Assembly: GCA_046290815.1 (NCBI GenBank)
Contig: JBKBUF010000002.1
Coordinates: forward strand, 1 to 64,000
Source of the DNA: JBKBUF01 sp046290815
GTDB taxonomy: Bacteria > Bacteroidota > Bacteroidia > Cytophagales > Cytophagaceae
DNA length: 64,000 nt
Direction: 5' to 3'
How positions within the stretch are numbered: position 1 is the first letter of the stretch; every line of letters begins with the position of its first letter. Positions 43,065 to 51,799 of this stretch are shown here, piece by piece. Under the pieces are notes generated by a model. It was not told the DNA's origin, made no database searches, and saw only the letters and a program-made list of their open reading frames with translations. Position numbers and translations under genes: made by a program.

Positions 43065-43072
43065 CAAAGATA
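43065..43072 (-). promoter_or_regulatory. Candidate -7 box of the LptF/G gene
   Basis: On the minus strand TATCTTTG matches TAnnTTTG 37 bases before the start codon. No TTG is present at the expected -33 distance. Confidence 0.35.
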
Positions 43073-43220
43073 AAAAAAGAAGTTAATGATTATCTTTTAA
43101 GTGGATAAAGGCTTAAAACAGTTCCTTAACCAAATAAAAAATATAATGGCTAAATATAACTAATTCCTGTTATTCCTTGATGATCAGTGCATTACTTTTA
43201 ATAAAGCATTTACTTAGAAT

Positions 43221-44342
43221 CTATTTAACTAGTTTAGTCTGGATATAGGTCCCATCCGGATATGTTTTTCGAAGAATGTAAATCCCCTGTTTGATTTTTA
43301 CAATGAATTGTTCGATATCAGATTTGGTAGCCTGAGAAAATTCAGATACTATTCCGTTTGAATCAATTATTTGAAAGGTTCCCTCTTTGTGTCCTAAACT
43401 TATATTTACTGTTTCACCTATTGGGTTCGGATATACTTGTAAACGCTCCGATTTTTCGAGGTAAATTATTGAATAATCATTTGAACTTTGCCTTGCTATT
43501 CTTATTCGGTAGAAAGATGATTTTCTAAAATCCGAATCTAAAAATTCGTTTGTATTATTTTCTATCTGAAACAGGGGTGTAAATACATATCCGTTTTCGG
43601 ATTTTTCTAATATATATTTCTCATCATTTGAAATGCCGCTGTGATTAATGCTGATTAATGCATGTTCACCAATTTCTTTAGCTTCAATGTGAATAGAATT
43701 AAGGGATAACACTGAAAAGTTACAGGGAGGAGGCAACGATACTCTTGATGAAGAAATGTTCCAGTTTGTTTTGTTACACACCTCAGCGAGCAAATCTTCT
43801 TTAGTAGAAGGAATCATCACGCACTCATAAAAACCACCTGAGTTTCTGTTAACCGCCACTGCTGTTTCCCCATTTACCAAAGCATCAGGCAGCATGCTGG
43901 TGTTGTTATTGGTGGCATCTTCCTGCCAGCTTCCATTGTAGGCATGCAAGGCAAAAATGAATTCAGGTGCTGTAAAGCTTCCCTGGTAAACGATAATCTG
44001 GTCACCATCGAGTGAAAGACCGAAAAAGCCGCTTACACCTGAAGTAGTGAAACCAGGATCAATACCAAAAGTGGTTACTGACCATTTGGGTCTGCCTCCA
44101 GCCGGCACCGTATATTTAACTATCCCTTCTCCTGGTCTGAAAGTTTGGTCGGGTTTCCAGCCACAATCGGTAAAGAAGATTTCTTTTCCGGGTATCAGGT
44201 CCACAGTATTCACAAATGAAAACTGATCAGGGTCACGCAGATTGAAACCGATGACTATAATGTCACCAGGTTGCAGATTTTGAGCGTAAAGATTTAAGTT
44301 TAAACAATAGAATAGCAGGATGAAAAAAGTACATTTCTTCAT
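43221..44342 (-). CDS. Secreted protein with type A T9SS sorting domain
   Basis: A 373-residue exported protein (signal ends LNLYAQ). Residues 22-205 form a beta-rich domain beginning GDIIVIGFNLRDPDQFSFV and containing FFTDCGWKPDQTFRPGEG, a type of N-terminal module seen in many secreted Bacteroidota proteins with no assigned activity. The last 75 residues are a type A sorting domain: LQVYPNPIGETVNISLG, FQIIDSNGIV, and the final KQGIYILRKTYPDGTYIQTKLVK, so it should be exported across the outer membrane by the type IX system and attached to the surface. No catalytic residues are identifiable. Confidence 0.85.
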   Translation of the reverse strand: MKKCTFFILLFYCLNLNLYAQNLQPGDIIVIGFNLRDPDQFSFVNTVDLIPGKEIFFTDCGWKPDQTFRPGEGIVKYTVPAGGRPKWSVTTFGIDPGFTTSGVSGFFGLSLDGDQIIVYQGSFTAPEFIFALHAYNGSWQEDATNNNTSMLPDALVNGETAVAVNRNSGGFYECVMIPSTKEDLLAEVCNKTNWNISSSRVSLPPPCNFSVLSLNSIHIEAKEIGEHALISINHSGISNDEKYILEKSENGYVFTPLFQIENNTNEFLDSDFRKSSFYRIRIARQSSNDYSIIYLEKSERLQVYPNPIGETVNISLGHKEGTFQIIDSNGIVSEFSQATKSDIEQFIVKIKQGIYILRKTYPDGTYIQTKLVK

Positions 44343-44432
44343 TTCGCATAGCTTTGGTTGAGCTGCGAATATAAAACAGCTAAACCTTTACATGCAAGGT
44401 GTTTATGAAAAAATGCTTAAAACGTTTTTCGT

Positions 44433-44834
44433 CTATTTTGGAAGAGCTCCTACTTTTTCTTTGAGAGTGGTTACCAGATTATCCCAAAGCTCCTGAAGTG
44501 TATCTTCCGAATCGTCGGTATAATCTACGATTTTTAAGAATGAAGTTTGTGTTAGTTCGTTGCTGTCGAGGTGAAATTCTATATAGTTTTGAGACCTTCT
44601 TTCTTCAGTGTTGATATTGATAAACTCAAACTTTACATATTGATTGGTTTTTTGGGCAACTTTTCTGGCTTTATGTATTTTTCCATCCCATACAAAACTG
44701 TAAAGTTTATCCTGATCTACCTGTACTTTATCAGCAAACCATTCGGCTAAGCCGCTTCCGGTGTTAAGATAAGGGAAGAGATGTTTGGTTGAGGCATTGA
44801 TTTCGTATTCGGTAGTAAACTTTGTTTTGTTCAT
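44433..44834 (-). CDS. START-like (SRPBCC) domain protein
   Basis: A 133-residue cytoplasmic protein of the START-like/SRPBCC fold, common in Bacteroidota: FTTEYEINASTKHLFPYLNTGSGLAEWFADKV at the N-terminus is the characteristic opening, followed by KLYSFVWDGKIHKARKV, strands (YIEFHLDSNELTQTSFLKIVDY) and a C-terminal helix (EDTLQELWDNLVTTLKEKVG). This fold binds hydrophobic ligands in a cavity; the ligand here is unknown. Single gene between a T9SS cargo gene and the tRNA. Confidence 0.88.
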   Translation of the reverse strand: MNKTKFTTEYEINASTKHLFPYLNTGSGLAEWFADKVQVDQDKLYSFVWDGKIHKARKVAQKTNQYVKFEFININTEERRSQNYIEFHLDSNELTQTSFLKIVDYTDDSEDTLQELWDNLVTTLKEKVGALPK

Positions 44835-44899
44835 ATCCAGGATTTTATGCTAGTTTTGAATAAAGAGATGCGCAATATAAAAAAACTTTTGATAAAAGA

Positions 44900-44932
44900 T
44901 TTGTTTTTTGGAGGAGTATCTTGTTAAATTCG
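44900..44932 (+). promoter_or_regulatory. Promoter of the CAT-anticodon tRNA
   Basis: TTTG (44900-44903), 21 bases, TAAATTCG (44925-44932), the latter one base from TAnnTTTG. The expected start lies about 20 bases before the tRNA. Confidence 0.5.
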
Positions 44933-44960
44933 CACTCCAATTTTTACAGCATCTATTGAT

Positions 44961-45034
44961 GGCGAGGTAGCTCAGGTGGTTAGAGCGTTGGATTCATAAC
45001 CCAAAGGTCGGGGGTTCAACTCCCCCCCTCGCTA
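44961..45034 (+). tRNA. tRNA-Met (anticodon CAT)
   Basis: A 74-nt cloverleaf: acceptor GGCGAGG with CCTCGCT (G-U at the first pair), D-arm TAGCTCAGGTGGTTAGAGC, anticodon loop TTCATAA, T-arm GGGGGTTCAACTCCCCC. The anticodon stem is TTGGA/CCCAA, with an A-C mismatch next to the loop. The three G-C pairs of an initiator tRNA are missing, so it is elongator Met, or an Ile tRNA whose CAT is modified to lysidine. Confidence 0.9.
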
Positions 45035-45110
45035 CTATATCTCTTCCTGGTCAGTTCCCCTGTTATTAATATTATTTAATACTTTTCTTTCCCTCTTCAG
45101 GATTATCTGG

Positions 45111-45118
45111 TAAATTTG
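45111..45118 (+). promoter_or_regulatory. Candidate -7 box of the tail-specific protease gene
   Basis: TAAATTTG is a perfect TAnnTTTG match 14 bases before the ATG, which would give a very short leader. No TTTG lies at the usual -33 distance. Confidence 0.35.
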
Positions 45119-45132
45119 ATTTTTGATTAACC

Positions 45133-47223
45133 ATGAGATTGCTCTCCTGTACTTTCCTGCTGTTTATATTATCCTATACGCATCATGCTCAGGTAATAGA
45201 TTATAAAAAGGAAGCTGCACTGCTTATTAAAGCTCTTCAGAAAAATCATTATCAGCCACGTATAATTGATGATAGTCTTTCTCAGGATATATTCTTCCGG
45301 TTTCTTGAGCTCACTGATTCGGATGGAATGTTACTTACAATGCCTGCATATAGCAGCTTACTGTCCTTTCGCTATTCGTTAGATGATGAATTGAAAAAAA
45401 ATGAATGGAAATTTATTCCCTTTTATTTACCTGTATACAAAGAGCAACTACTACAAGCGGAAAAAATCATCACCAGCTTTCTGGAATCCCCTATAACATT
45501 ACAAGGAAAAGAGGTACTTGATCTTTCAGAATCTGATACTGTGAACCTTGCGAAAAATGATAAAGTGCTTGAAAAGCGATGGCAACAATGGCTCAAGTAT
45601 AGAGTGATGAAGCAAATCGTTTTGTTACATGGAGAGAAAAATCTTGATCAGGTTCAGGTAAGTAAATTATTGCAACTGGAGCCAGAGGCAAGGAAGAAAG
45701 TTAAAATACGTGAACTGAAAAAAATCAGAAAGATTCTTGACCATCCATCAGGATTTGAAAATTATATCAGCAATATCTACCTGTATGCTATTTCTACTTG
45801 TTTTGATCCTCACTCTAATTATATGTCGCGGACAACCTGGGAAAACTTCGAAGCAGAATTGTCCGCGGAATCTCTAAGTTTCGGAATTGATCTGGTAGAA
45901 GATGAAGCCGGTAATGTAATTATTGCTGCCCTTGTGCCCGGGGGGCCTGCATGGAATTCCGGTGAATTGCATAAGGGTGATATGCTTATGGAAGCCAGGT
46001 GGGAAAATAAATCTGTAGTGGACATATCAGATTATGAAATCAGGGAAATCGAAGCACTATTCCGCGCTTCAAATAATGATAAACTTGAGCTTACCGTAAG
46101 AAAAGCGGATGGAATTATTAAGAAAGTGCTTCTGAAAAAAGCCCGCCTGGAGAATGATGAAAATATTGTGAAGAGTTTTATTCTGTCAGGTCAGAAGAAG
46201 ATCGGATACATCTCCTTGCCCGGCTTTTATTCCTCCATGGAAGATTATACCGGTAATGGTTGTGCCAATGATGTAGCAAAGGAAATTCTGAAACTGAAAA
46301 AGGAAAATATTGAAGGTTTAATCATTGATATTCGGTACAACTCCGGTGGTTCTTTGCTGGAAGGTATAGGTCTCGCAGGTATTTTCATAGATGAAGGTCC
46401 GCTGGTAATGCTGAAAGGCAGAGAAAAAATAAATGTATTGAAAGACCTTCACCGAGGTACTGTTTACGATGGCCCCTTGGTTTTGATGGTCAATGGTCAA
46501 AGTGCATCAGCCTCTGAGGTACTTGCTGCTACATTACAGGATTATAACAGGGCCGTCATTGTCGGTAGCAATACTTTTGGTAAAGCAACAGGACAAATTA
46601 TTCTTCCTTTGGATACCACAGTTTCCATACAAGCTGCAAGGAAAAATAAAACAATATCCAATTCCGGATACCTTAAGGTTACCATAACTAAAATATATAG
46701 AGTAACAGGCAAAATCGCACAAATGAATGGTGTTAATCCTGATGTGAAACTTCCTGATATTTTTGAGAATAGTGAGTTTTTTGAATCACTCCTTCCCTAT
46801 GCTTTGACAGGAGATTCGGTTAATAAAAAGGTTGTATATTCTGCCTTGAAAAAACTACCGGTTAATCAGGTTTCTTCTTTATCAAATAACAGAGTTAAAA
46901 AGGATGAAAAATTTATGAACATCAAAAAGCTGGTAGATGAAGATTATTTTAATTCATATGGAGATAAAATACCTTTGGATATAGGGGAATTTTTGAAATT
47001 GTATAAAGAAATAAACCGTAAATATGAAGTGCTTTCAGCCTCTTTATCGAAAGAGCATTCCAATTTTAAAGTAGAGAATAATTCTTCTGATCTGGAGATA
47101 TTAAAAGTCAATTCCTATCTGGAGAAATTAAACAACGATACGGTAAAAAATCTTCAGAAAGATCTTTATCTTGAAGAAGTTTATCAGGTAATTTCAGATA
47201 TAATTAACATAACCAAAAACTAA
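45133..47223 (+). CDS. Tail-specific carboxy-terminal protease (S41)
   Basis: A 696-residue periplasmic serine protease of the Prc/CtpA family. Signal peptide ends YTHHAQ. An N-terminal helical domain (about 25-235, with FLELTDSDGMLLTMPAY and AISTCFDPHSNYMS) precedes a PDZ domain (about 245-335, GIDLVEDEAGNVIIAALVPGGPAW) and the S41 catalytic domain: IDIRYNSGGSLLEGIGLAG, the nucleophile Ser in VNGQSASASEVLAATLQDY and the general-base Lys in VGSNTFGKATGQI. A C-terminal helical part follows. It trims C-termini of envelope proteins. The next gene starts three bases after its stop, so the two are cotranscribed. Confidence 0.93.
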   Translation: MRLLSCTFLLFILSYTHHAQVIDYKKEAALLIKALQKNHYQPRIIDDSLSQDIFFRFLELTDSDGMLLTMPAYSSLLSFRYSLDDELKKNEWKFIPFYLPVYKEQLLQAEKIITSFLESPITLQGKEVLDLSESDTVNLAKNDKVLEKRWQQWLKYRVMKQIVLLHGEKNLDQVQVSKLLQLEPEARKKVKIRELKKIRKILDHPSGFENYISNIYLYAISTCFDPHSNYMSRTTWENFEAELSAESLSFGIDLVEDEAGNVIIAALVPGGPAWNSGELHKGDMLMEARWENKSVVDISDYEIREIEALFRASNNDKLELTVRKADGIIKKVLLKKARLENDENIVKSFILSGQKKIGYISLPGFYSSMEDYTGNGCANDVAKEILKLKKENIEGLIIDIRYNSGGSLLEGIGLAGIFIDEGPLVMLKGREKINVLKDLHRGTVYDGPLVLMVNGQSASASEVLAATLQDYNRAVIVGSNTFGKATGQIILPLDTTVSIQAARKNKTISNSGYLKVTITKIYRVTGKIAQMNGVNPDVKLPDIFENSEFFESLLPYALTGDSVNKKVVYSALKKLPVNQVSSLSNNRVKKDEKFMNIKKLVDEDYFNSYGDKIPLDIGEFLKLYKEINRKYEVLSASLSKEHSNFKVENNSSDLEILKVNSYLEKLNNDTVKNLQKDLYLEEVYQVISDIINITKN

Positions 47224-47226
47224 GCG

Positions 47227-48279
47227 ATGATTTTAACATTACAAATTAGACATCTGTTTGTACTTGCATTCCTGGCTATTACTATTCAATCTGTTCAGGC
47301 GCAAAAGTTTGCCCATGCGGGAGAGTACATGACTTATATGAGCCAGCAGCACCGTGAAATTATGAAAGATTATATGAGCTATTCCAGTGCGGTGGCACAT
47401 GGCAAGAGTGCTAGAAAGGTAGAAAATAAAAGACAAGCGCTGCTTTCTACCTGTAAAGATGCTATCAAGAAAATATCTGCTATGCCTCCTTACAACAATG
47501 ATAAATCATTAAGAGATTCTGCTGTTTCATTTTTGAAAATTACCTACCACGTCCTGAATGATGATTATGCTAAAATAATTAATATGGAAGAGGTTGCAGA
47601 ACAATCTTATGATGCGATGGAAGCATACCTCCTTGCTCAGGATCTGGCTAATGATAAATTAGAAGAAGCTAATAAAAGATTGGAAATAACTGAAAAGGCT
47701 TTTGCCGCAAGCCATAATGTCACACTTATTGACGGAGGAAATGATGAACTGGCTAAGAAAGTAAAAATTACCAGTCAGGTTAATGCATACCACAGAGTTG
47801 TTTACCTGATATTTTTCAAAAGCTATAAACAGGAATTATACTTGTGGGACGCAGTTTCAAAGAAGAACGTCAATGCTGTAGAACAAAATAAAAACACCTT
47901 ACTGAAATTTGCTGAGGAAGGCCTGGCCAAACTTGATACTATGAAAGGATATAATAATGACCGTTCACTGGTGAATGCATGTAAGCAGGTTCTCGAATTT
48001 TATAAAAACGAAGTATCCAAAATAAATACTGTAAGTAATTATTTTTTGAAAGAGGAAAATTTCCAGAAGATTAAGAAATCATTTGATTCTAAAAAGGAGT
48101 CTGAAAGAACTCAGTCAGATGTAGATCAGTTTAATAAGGCTGTTAATGAATTCAATACTGCAGTAAATGAATATAATACCAATAATACCAGCCTGGATGC
48201 TAATAGAAAAAAGGTGATTGAAAACTGGAACAAATCATCTTCCGGCTTTATGGACAAGCATGTTCCAAAGTATAGGTAA
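47227..48279 (+). CDS. LIC11966-type surface protein
   Basis: A 350-residue exported, almost entirely helical protein (signal ends SVQAQ). It resembles the LIC11966 family of surface proteins: MKDYMSYSSAVAHGKSARKVENKRQALLST, YHVLNDDYAKIINMEEVAEQSYDAMEAYLLAQD. Two halves look related: MPPYNNDKSLRDSAVSFLKI near residue 80 and MKGYNNDRSLVNACKQVLEFY near 240, both followed by long helices, suggesting internal duplication. The C-terminus is Asn/Lys-rich. Function unknown; it may be a substrate or partner of the protease encoded just upstream. Confidence 0.8.
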   Translation: MILTLQIRHLFVLAFLAITIQSVQAQKFAHAGEYMTYMSQQHREIMKDYMSYSSAVAHGKSARKVENKRQALLSTCKDAIKKISAMPPYNNDKSLRDSAVSFLKITYHVLNDDYAKIINMEEVAEQSYDAMEAYLLAQDLANDKLEEANKRLEITEKAFAASHNVTLIDGGNDELAKKVKITSQVNAYHRVVYLIFFKSYKQELYLWDAVSKKNVNAVEQNKNTLLKFAEEGLAKLDTMKGYNNDRSLVNACKQVLEFYKNEVSKINTVSNYFLKEENFQKIKKSFDSKKESERTQSDVDQFNKAVNEFNTAVNEYNTNNTSLDANRKKVIENWNKSSSGFMDKHVPKYR

Positions 48280-48357
48280 CAAAAATCTTTTTTGAAATTT
48301 CTGTCCGCTTTTTACAGATCTTCAACTTTTTCCTTTTTTCCGGAGTTTATTCTAAAA

Positions 48358-48364
48358 GGGAGGT
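48358..48364 (+). promoter_or_regulatory. Shine-Dalgarno-like site of the DJ-1/PfpI gene
   Basis: GGGAGGT ends four bases before the start codon at 48369. Most genes in this window, as usual for Bacteroidota, have no such site, so this one is exceptional and supports the chosen start. Confidence 0.5.
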
Positions 48365-48368
48365 AGAG

Positions 48369-48923
48369 ATGGAAAATAAGCTTTCAGGAAAAAAGGTAGC
48401 CGCTTTAATGGCAAATGGTTTTGAGCAGGTAGAATTTATTAAGCCCGCCAATGCCTTAAAATATGCAGGTGCTCAGGTTTATATTATTTCTTCTGAAGCA
48501 AAGGTTAACGCCTGGGATTTTAATGATTGGGGTGAAGAATTTAAAACTGATGTTCTTTTAAATGAAGCTCATCATGAAGATTTTGATGCTTTGCTGCTTC
48601 CCGGAGGGGTAATGAATCCTGACAAACTGAGAATGAACAAAAGGGCCATACAGTTTATCAGTTCCTTTATGAATTCGGGAAAACCCATTGCGGCAATTTG
48701 TCATGCTCCTTGGGTACTTATTGAAACCGGAATGGTTAAAGGCCGAAAACTTACCTCCTATCCTTCGTTAAAAACAGATCTTATTAATGCCGGGGCTAAA
48801 TGGGAAGACAAAGAAGTTGTGGTTGATAATGGACTAATAACCAGCCGTAAACCTGATGATATTCCTGCATTCAGCCGAAAGTTAATGGAAGAAATTATCG
48901 AAGGAAAGCATGTTTTCCGGTAA
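48369..48923 (+). CDS. DJ-1/PfpI family protein
   Basis: A 184-residue class I glutamine amidotransferase-like protein of the PfpI/YhbO type. Motifs: VAALMANGFEQVEF with the conserved Glu near residue 19, FDALLLPGGVMNPDKLR, and the nucleophile elbow AAICHAPWVLIE with Cys111-His112. The end TSRKPDDIPAFSRKLMEEI is typical. Members act as glyoxalases, chaperones or deglycases in carbonyl stress; which applies cannot be told. Full length and with intact catalytic residues. It is followed 32 bases on by an unrelated small gene. Confidence 0.93.
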   Translation: MENKLSGKKVAALMANGFEQVEFIKPANALKYAGAQVYIISSEAKVNAWDFNDWGEEFKTDVLLNEAHHEDFDALLLPGGVMNPDKLRMNKRAIQFISSFMNSGKPIAAICHAPWVLIETGMVKGRKLTSYPSLKTDLINAGAKWEDKEVVVDNGLITSRKPDDIPAFSRKLMEEIIEGKHVFR

Positions 48924-48955
48924 TTGACCCTTATAAATTATTAAACTGAATAGGT

Positions 48956-49324
48956 ATGGAAAGTTTTGTGGTTATTTATAGATTCAATGATATAATTGCA
49001 TCTGAAAATTTTGAAAAAGGGTTGAAGGATGCTTTTCCTTTGCATGATGCACAGGTGGTGAATGGTATTTACTATTTTGCTTTAACAGCTAGAAATCTTC
49101 CTGAAATTGAAAGCAAAATAAATGTAATTCTTGATCGTGTACCTGTAGGAGATACTGATTACGTTGCAGTGTATTACGATAGAAAAGAAGATTCTGATGA
49201 AATTAAACGTGCTATGGTATTAGGTACATCTCAGTATATAGACAATGAAATAAAAAATAAAGGTGGTATACATACAAGGGTATTAACCGAGTTGCTTGAA
49301 AGCAATATTATAAAAAGAAGATAG
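48956..49324 (+). CDS. Small cytoplasmic protein of unknown function
   Basis: Not recognised. A 122-residue soluble protein: strand (SFVVIYRFND), helix, strand (GIYYFALTA), helix (LPEIESKINVILDRV), strand (DYVAVYYDRK), then a helical tail (EIKRAMVLGTSQYIDNEIKN). The beta-alpha-beta arrangement suggests a ferredoxin-like fold, as in many small regulatory or nucleic-acid proteins, but there is no diagnostic motif. Same direction as the DJ-1/PfpI gene with a 32-base gap, so possibly cotranscribed. Confidence 0.7.
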   Translation: MESFVVIYRFNDIIASENFEKGLKDAFPLHDAQVVNGIYYFALTARNLPEIESKINVILDRVPVGDTDYVAVYYDRKEDSDEIKRAMVLGTSQYIDNEIKNKGGIHTRVLTELLESNIIKRR

Positions 49325-49478
49325 CTGATCAGATGATGGATTATGTGGAACTGCTGCAAATCCATCATCCTTTCGGATAATCGTTATTTAAAAAGCATTT
49401 TTCCATTATTACTATTTTTTTAGCAGACCTTTTCTATTAATTTTATTATAATTCAAAGTAGTATATATTCCAATTATT

Positions 49479-49886
49479 GTGAACACATCCCAACTTTCAA
49501 TAAATGAACCTTTAATTCAGACAGAATGGTTTGACATGTATCTGAAGCAAGATATTATTTTCATCAGATACAAAGAGGCTGTGACAGTAGATTTGAATGT
49601 AATGAAAGTCATGATGGAAAGTTTCTATAAACTTTCAGAAGGTAAACCTTTTCCAATCCTGTCAGATGGAAGAAAAGTAAAATACTGGACAGAGGAAGCA
49701 AGAGAATACCAGAAAGAAGTTGAGAATAAAGAAACAATGAAAGCCGCTGCAATTCTTGCAAGTACATACATACACAAAATCCTGTTTCATTTCTTTGTTA
49801 TGCTTTACAAGCCAAATGTGCCTGTTAGATTCTTCACCGATGAATCCAAGGCTCTGGAATGGCTTTCATACTTTAAGAATAAATAA
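49479..49886 (+). CDS. STAS-like domain protein of unknown function
   Basis: A 135-residue soluble protein starting at GTG (49479); no ATG lies nearby in frame before MYLKQD, which would remove the first strands. The pattern TEWFDMYLKQDIIFIRYKEAVTVDLNVMKVMMESFYKLSEGKPFPILSDGRKV read in parts (DIIFIRYKEAVTVDL, FPILSDGRKVKYWTEEARE, VPVRFFTDESKALEWL) is that of the small STAS/SEC14-like proteins common in Bacteroidota, which may bind ligands or act as anti-sigma antagonists. Function unknown. Confidence 0.72.
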   Translation: MNTSQLSINEPLIQTEWFDMYLKQDIIFIRYKEAVTVDLNVMKVMMESFYKLSEGKPFPILSDGRKVKYWTEEAREYQKEVENKETMKAAAILASTYIHKILFHFFVMLYKPNVPVRFFTDESKALEWLSYFKNK

Positions 49887-49940
49887 CAAACAATCGGGTT
49901 CAAACAAACTCCCCTGATTTAAGATTTTAATATTAAGGCA

Positions 49941-49947
49941 GGAGGAG
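49941..49947 (+). promoter_or_regulatory. Shine-Dalgarno-like site before the Lys/Glu-rich lipoprotein gene
   Basis: GGAGGAG ends three bases before the ATG at 49951, unusually close. Such strong sites are rare in Bacteroidota. Confidence 0.45.
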
Positions 49948-49950
49948 AAT

Positions 49951-50457
49951 ATGAAGAAGCACTACTTATTTTTATCATTTTTGGCATTTGCAGCGTGTGA
50001 TGGTAAACCGGAAAGAGGCAAGGCTTATTTTGTAAATGAAGATCCGTTAATTGAAATTCCAAGTCTCAAAACTCAAACAACAATTGTAAACCAGGAAGAA
50101 TATCAGCCTGCGCAAGTTGAAATTTCATCACTTGCAGTTATTGATATTCAAAAGAGCGACAAAACTAAAGAGATAGGCCGTGAAAATGAGAAACTAAACG
50201 GTAAAGAGAAAGAGAAAGAGAAAGAGAAACAGAACAAGAATGATAGACTGAAGGAGAAAAAGGAAAAGAGTAAAAAATCTTTACAGGAAAAAGAAATTTT
50301 TCAGACAGAACATAATGCCGAAGCCAGTGCTGAATTAAACAGTTCGGATACAGAAATACAGGTTGTTAACCAATATGATACTCCAATAACGGTAGAATCA
50401 GAAGTTAAGCAGGAGACTAAAAAGAGAAAGTTCAGTTTGTTTAAAAAGAAAAGCTGA
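49951..50457 (+). CDS. Lys/Glu-rich lipoprotein
   Basis: Not recognised. A 168-residue lipoprotein: signal LFLSFLAFAAC with the Cys at about residue 16, then a short ordinary stretch and a highly charged low-complexity middle (GKEKEKEKEKQNKNDRLKEK) predicted to be an extended or coiled helix. Four exact copies of AAAGAG (50203-50226) encode the Lys-Glu run, so its length could vary by slippage in steps of two residues without a frameshift. Ends at a terminator. Confidence 0.75.
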   Translation: MKKHYLFLSFLAFAACDGKPERGKAYFVNEDPLIEIPSLKTQTTIVNQEEYQPAQVEISSLAVIDIQKSDKTKEIGRENEKLNGKEKEKEKEKQNKNDRLKEKKEKSKKSLQEKEIFQTEHNAEASAELNSSDTEIQVVNQYDTPITVESEVKQETKKRKFSLFKKKS

Positions 50458-50462
50458 TATAA

Positions 50463-50500
50463 AAAAAATGGCCGTCATGAAATCCATGACGCCATTTTTT
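50463..50500. terminator. Bidirectional terminator hairpin
   Basis: 50463-50479 pairs with 50485-50500 (AAAAAATGG, one bulged C, CGTCATG against CATGACGCCATTTTTT; 5-base loop). It lies between the convergent lipoprotein and SDR genes with A and T runs on its two sides. Confidence 0.88.
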
Positions 50501-50511
50501 ATTGTGCCAAA

Positions 50512-51498
50512 TTATTTGGCTACAGTTTTCCTTTTTAATAAAAAGCCTAGACCAATAGCTGCACCGGCAAATAATGAAGCAGGTACTATAAACTTCATAA
50601 CATCTTTATTGCTTATTCCGTCTGTACTCCATCCACCGCTGATACTGGCAAATTTTTTAACAGGATCATACAAATTACCTTTAGTTGATACCGCATGTTG
50701 ATCTTGGGCAAAATGATCTCTGAACATTCGTTTCTGAATCAGTTTGTCAAGCAGATCCGGTGCGATGATGTTTGCAGCGGCTGCAAGCTTTCCATTACCT
50801 CCTACGAATATCTCCCTTTGGGGACTGGCAAATAAAGATCCTATGGCAAATGCAACTTCTTTTGCACTGATAGCCTCACCGGGGGCGATGATTGGTTTAC
50901 CCATAAAATTGGCTGCCTGATTGTAAAGAGGAGTATCAATAACGCCCGGTAAAACAGTACATACCGGAATATGGTATGGCTGTAATTCCTGATTTAAGCT
51001 GATACCTAGTCCACGAATAGCAAATTTGCTAATCACATAGGGACTGAAATATGGTTCACCTGATATCGCAACAATGGAAGAGACATTGATAAGCATACCT
51101 TTCCCCTGCTTCTTAAAATATGGGATAATTGCTTTGGCCCCATAAATATATCCATAGAGGTTGATATCTATAACTCTTTTAAAATCCTCCATTGGGATTT
51201 CTTCAAAATGACCTGCTGCTGATACTGCTGCGTTATTAATCCATACATCAATTTTCCCAAAACGGTCTATTGCTCTGGGAACAATTGCTGCAACGTGAGA
51301 TTCAATTGAAACATCAGTAGGTATGGCTAATGCCTCTGTTCCAAAATTTTCACATTCATTTACCAACTCTTCGAGGGCTTCTTCCCTTCTTGCCACCAGG
51401 ACTAAATTTGCTCCCTGTTTGGCAAGCTCCAATGCGGTAGCTCTTCCTATACCTCCTGAAGCCCCGGTGATCACTACAACAGAATTTTTTATTTCCAT
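50512..51498 (-). CDS. Short-chain dehydrogenase with C-terminal membrane anchor
   Basis: A 328-residue SDR oxidoreductase. Classical motifs: NAD(P)-binding TGASGGIGRA, NNAAVSAAG, the catalytic Ser in INVSSIVAISG and YVISK (Tyr-x-x-x-Lys), and PGVIDTP. After the Rossmann domain (about 1-240) comes an extension that ends in a hydrophobic segment (FIVPASLFAGAAIGLGFLL) and a basic tail (KRKTVAK), which probably anchors the enzyme in the membrane. The Arg in VARR after the first strands favours NADPH. Substrate unknown. Confidence 0.92.
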   Translation of the reverse strand: MEIKNSVVVITGASGGIGRATALELAKQGANLVLVARREEALEELVNECENFGTEALAIPTDVSIESHVAAIVPRAIDRFGKIDVWINNAAVSAAGHFEEIPMEDFKRVIDINLYGYIYGAKAIIPYFKKQGKGMLINVSSIVAISGEPYFSPYVISKFAIRGLGISLNQELQPYHIPVCTVLPGVIDTPLYNQAANFMGKPIIAPGEAISAKEVAFAIGSLFASPQREIFVGGNGKLAAAANIIAPDLLDKLIQKRMFRDHFAQDQHAVSTKGNLYDPVKKFASISGGWSTDGISNKDVMKFIVPASLFAGAAIGLGFLLKRKTVAK

Positions 51499-51559
51499 AA
51501 TTTTTTACCTTAACATAAATAAAACCGCCGGGCAAACCATATAGTTATAAAGACAGGGC

Positions 51560-51790
51560 TTAATTACCCCTGTCTTCCAGATCTGTTCCAAATGTTTTTT
51601 CTTTTAAAATCCTTCCATCCCTCGAATGAATTATTACCTGCGCATTTCCATCGTTTTTGGCTTTTTCTCTGATACAATTTATCACTTCAGATTTCCTTTC
51701 TCCATCACAAACTATTGTATCAGAATTTTCAGGCTGTGCCCGCCATCCGTTCAATGAATAATTTACATGATAGATTTTTTTCTTTTTCAT
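51560..51790 (-). CDS. DUF2188 domain protein
   Basis: A 76-residue soluble protein with the DUF2188 pattern: a strand (KIYHVNYSLNGWRAQPENSD), a helix (SEVINCIREKAKNDG) and a closing strand NAQVIIHSRDGRILKEKTFGTD. These small proteins occur widely in stress-related settings and have no known activity. Upstream and in the same direction lies the YdcF-like gene, separated by a hairpin. Confidence 0.8.
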   Translation of the reverse strand: MKKKKIYHVNYSLNGWRAQPENSDTIVCDGERKSEVINCIREKAKNDGNAQVIIHSRDGRILKEKTFGTDLEDRGN

Positions 51791-51799
51791 TTTGATAAG

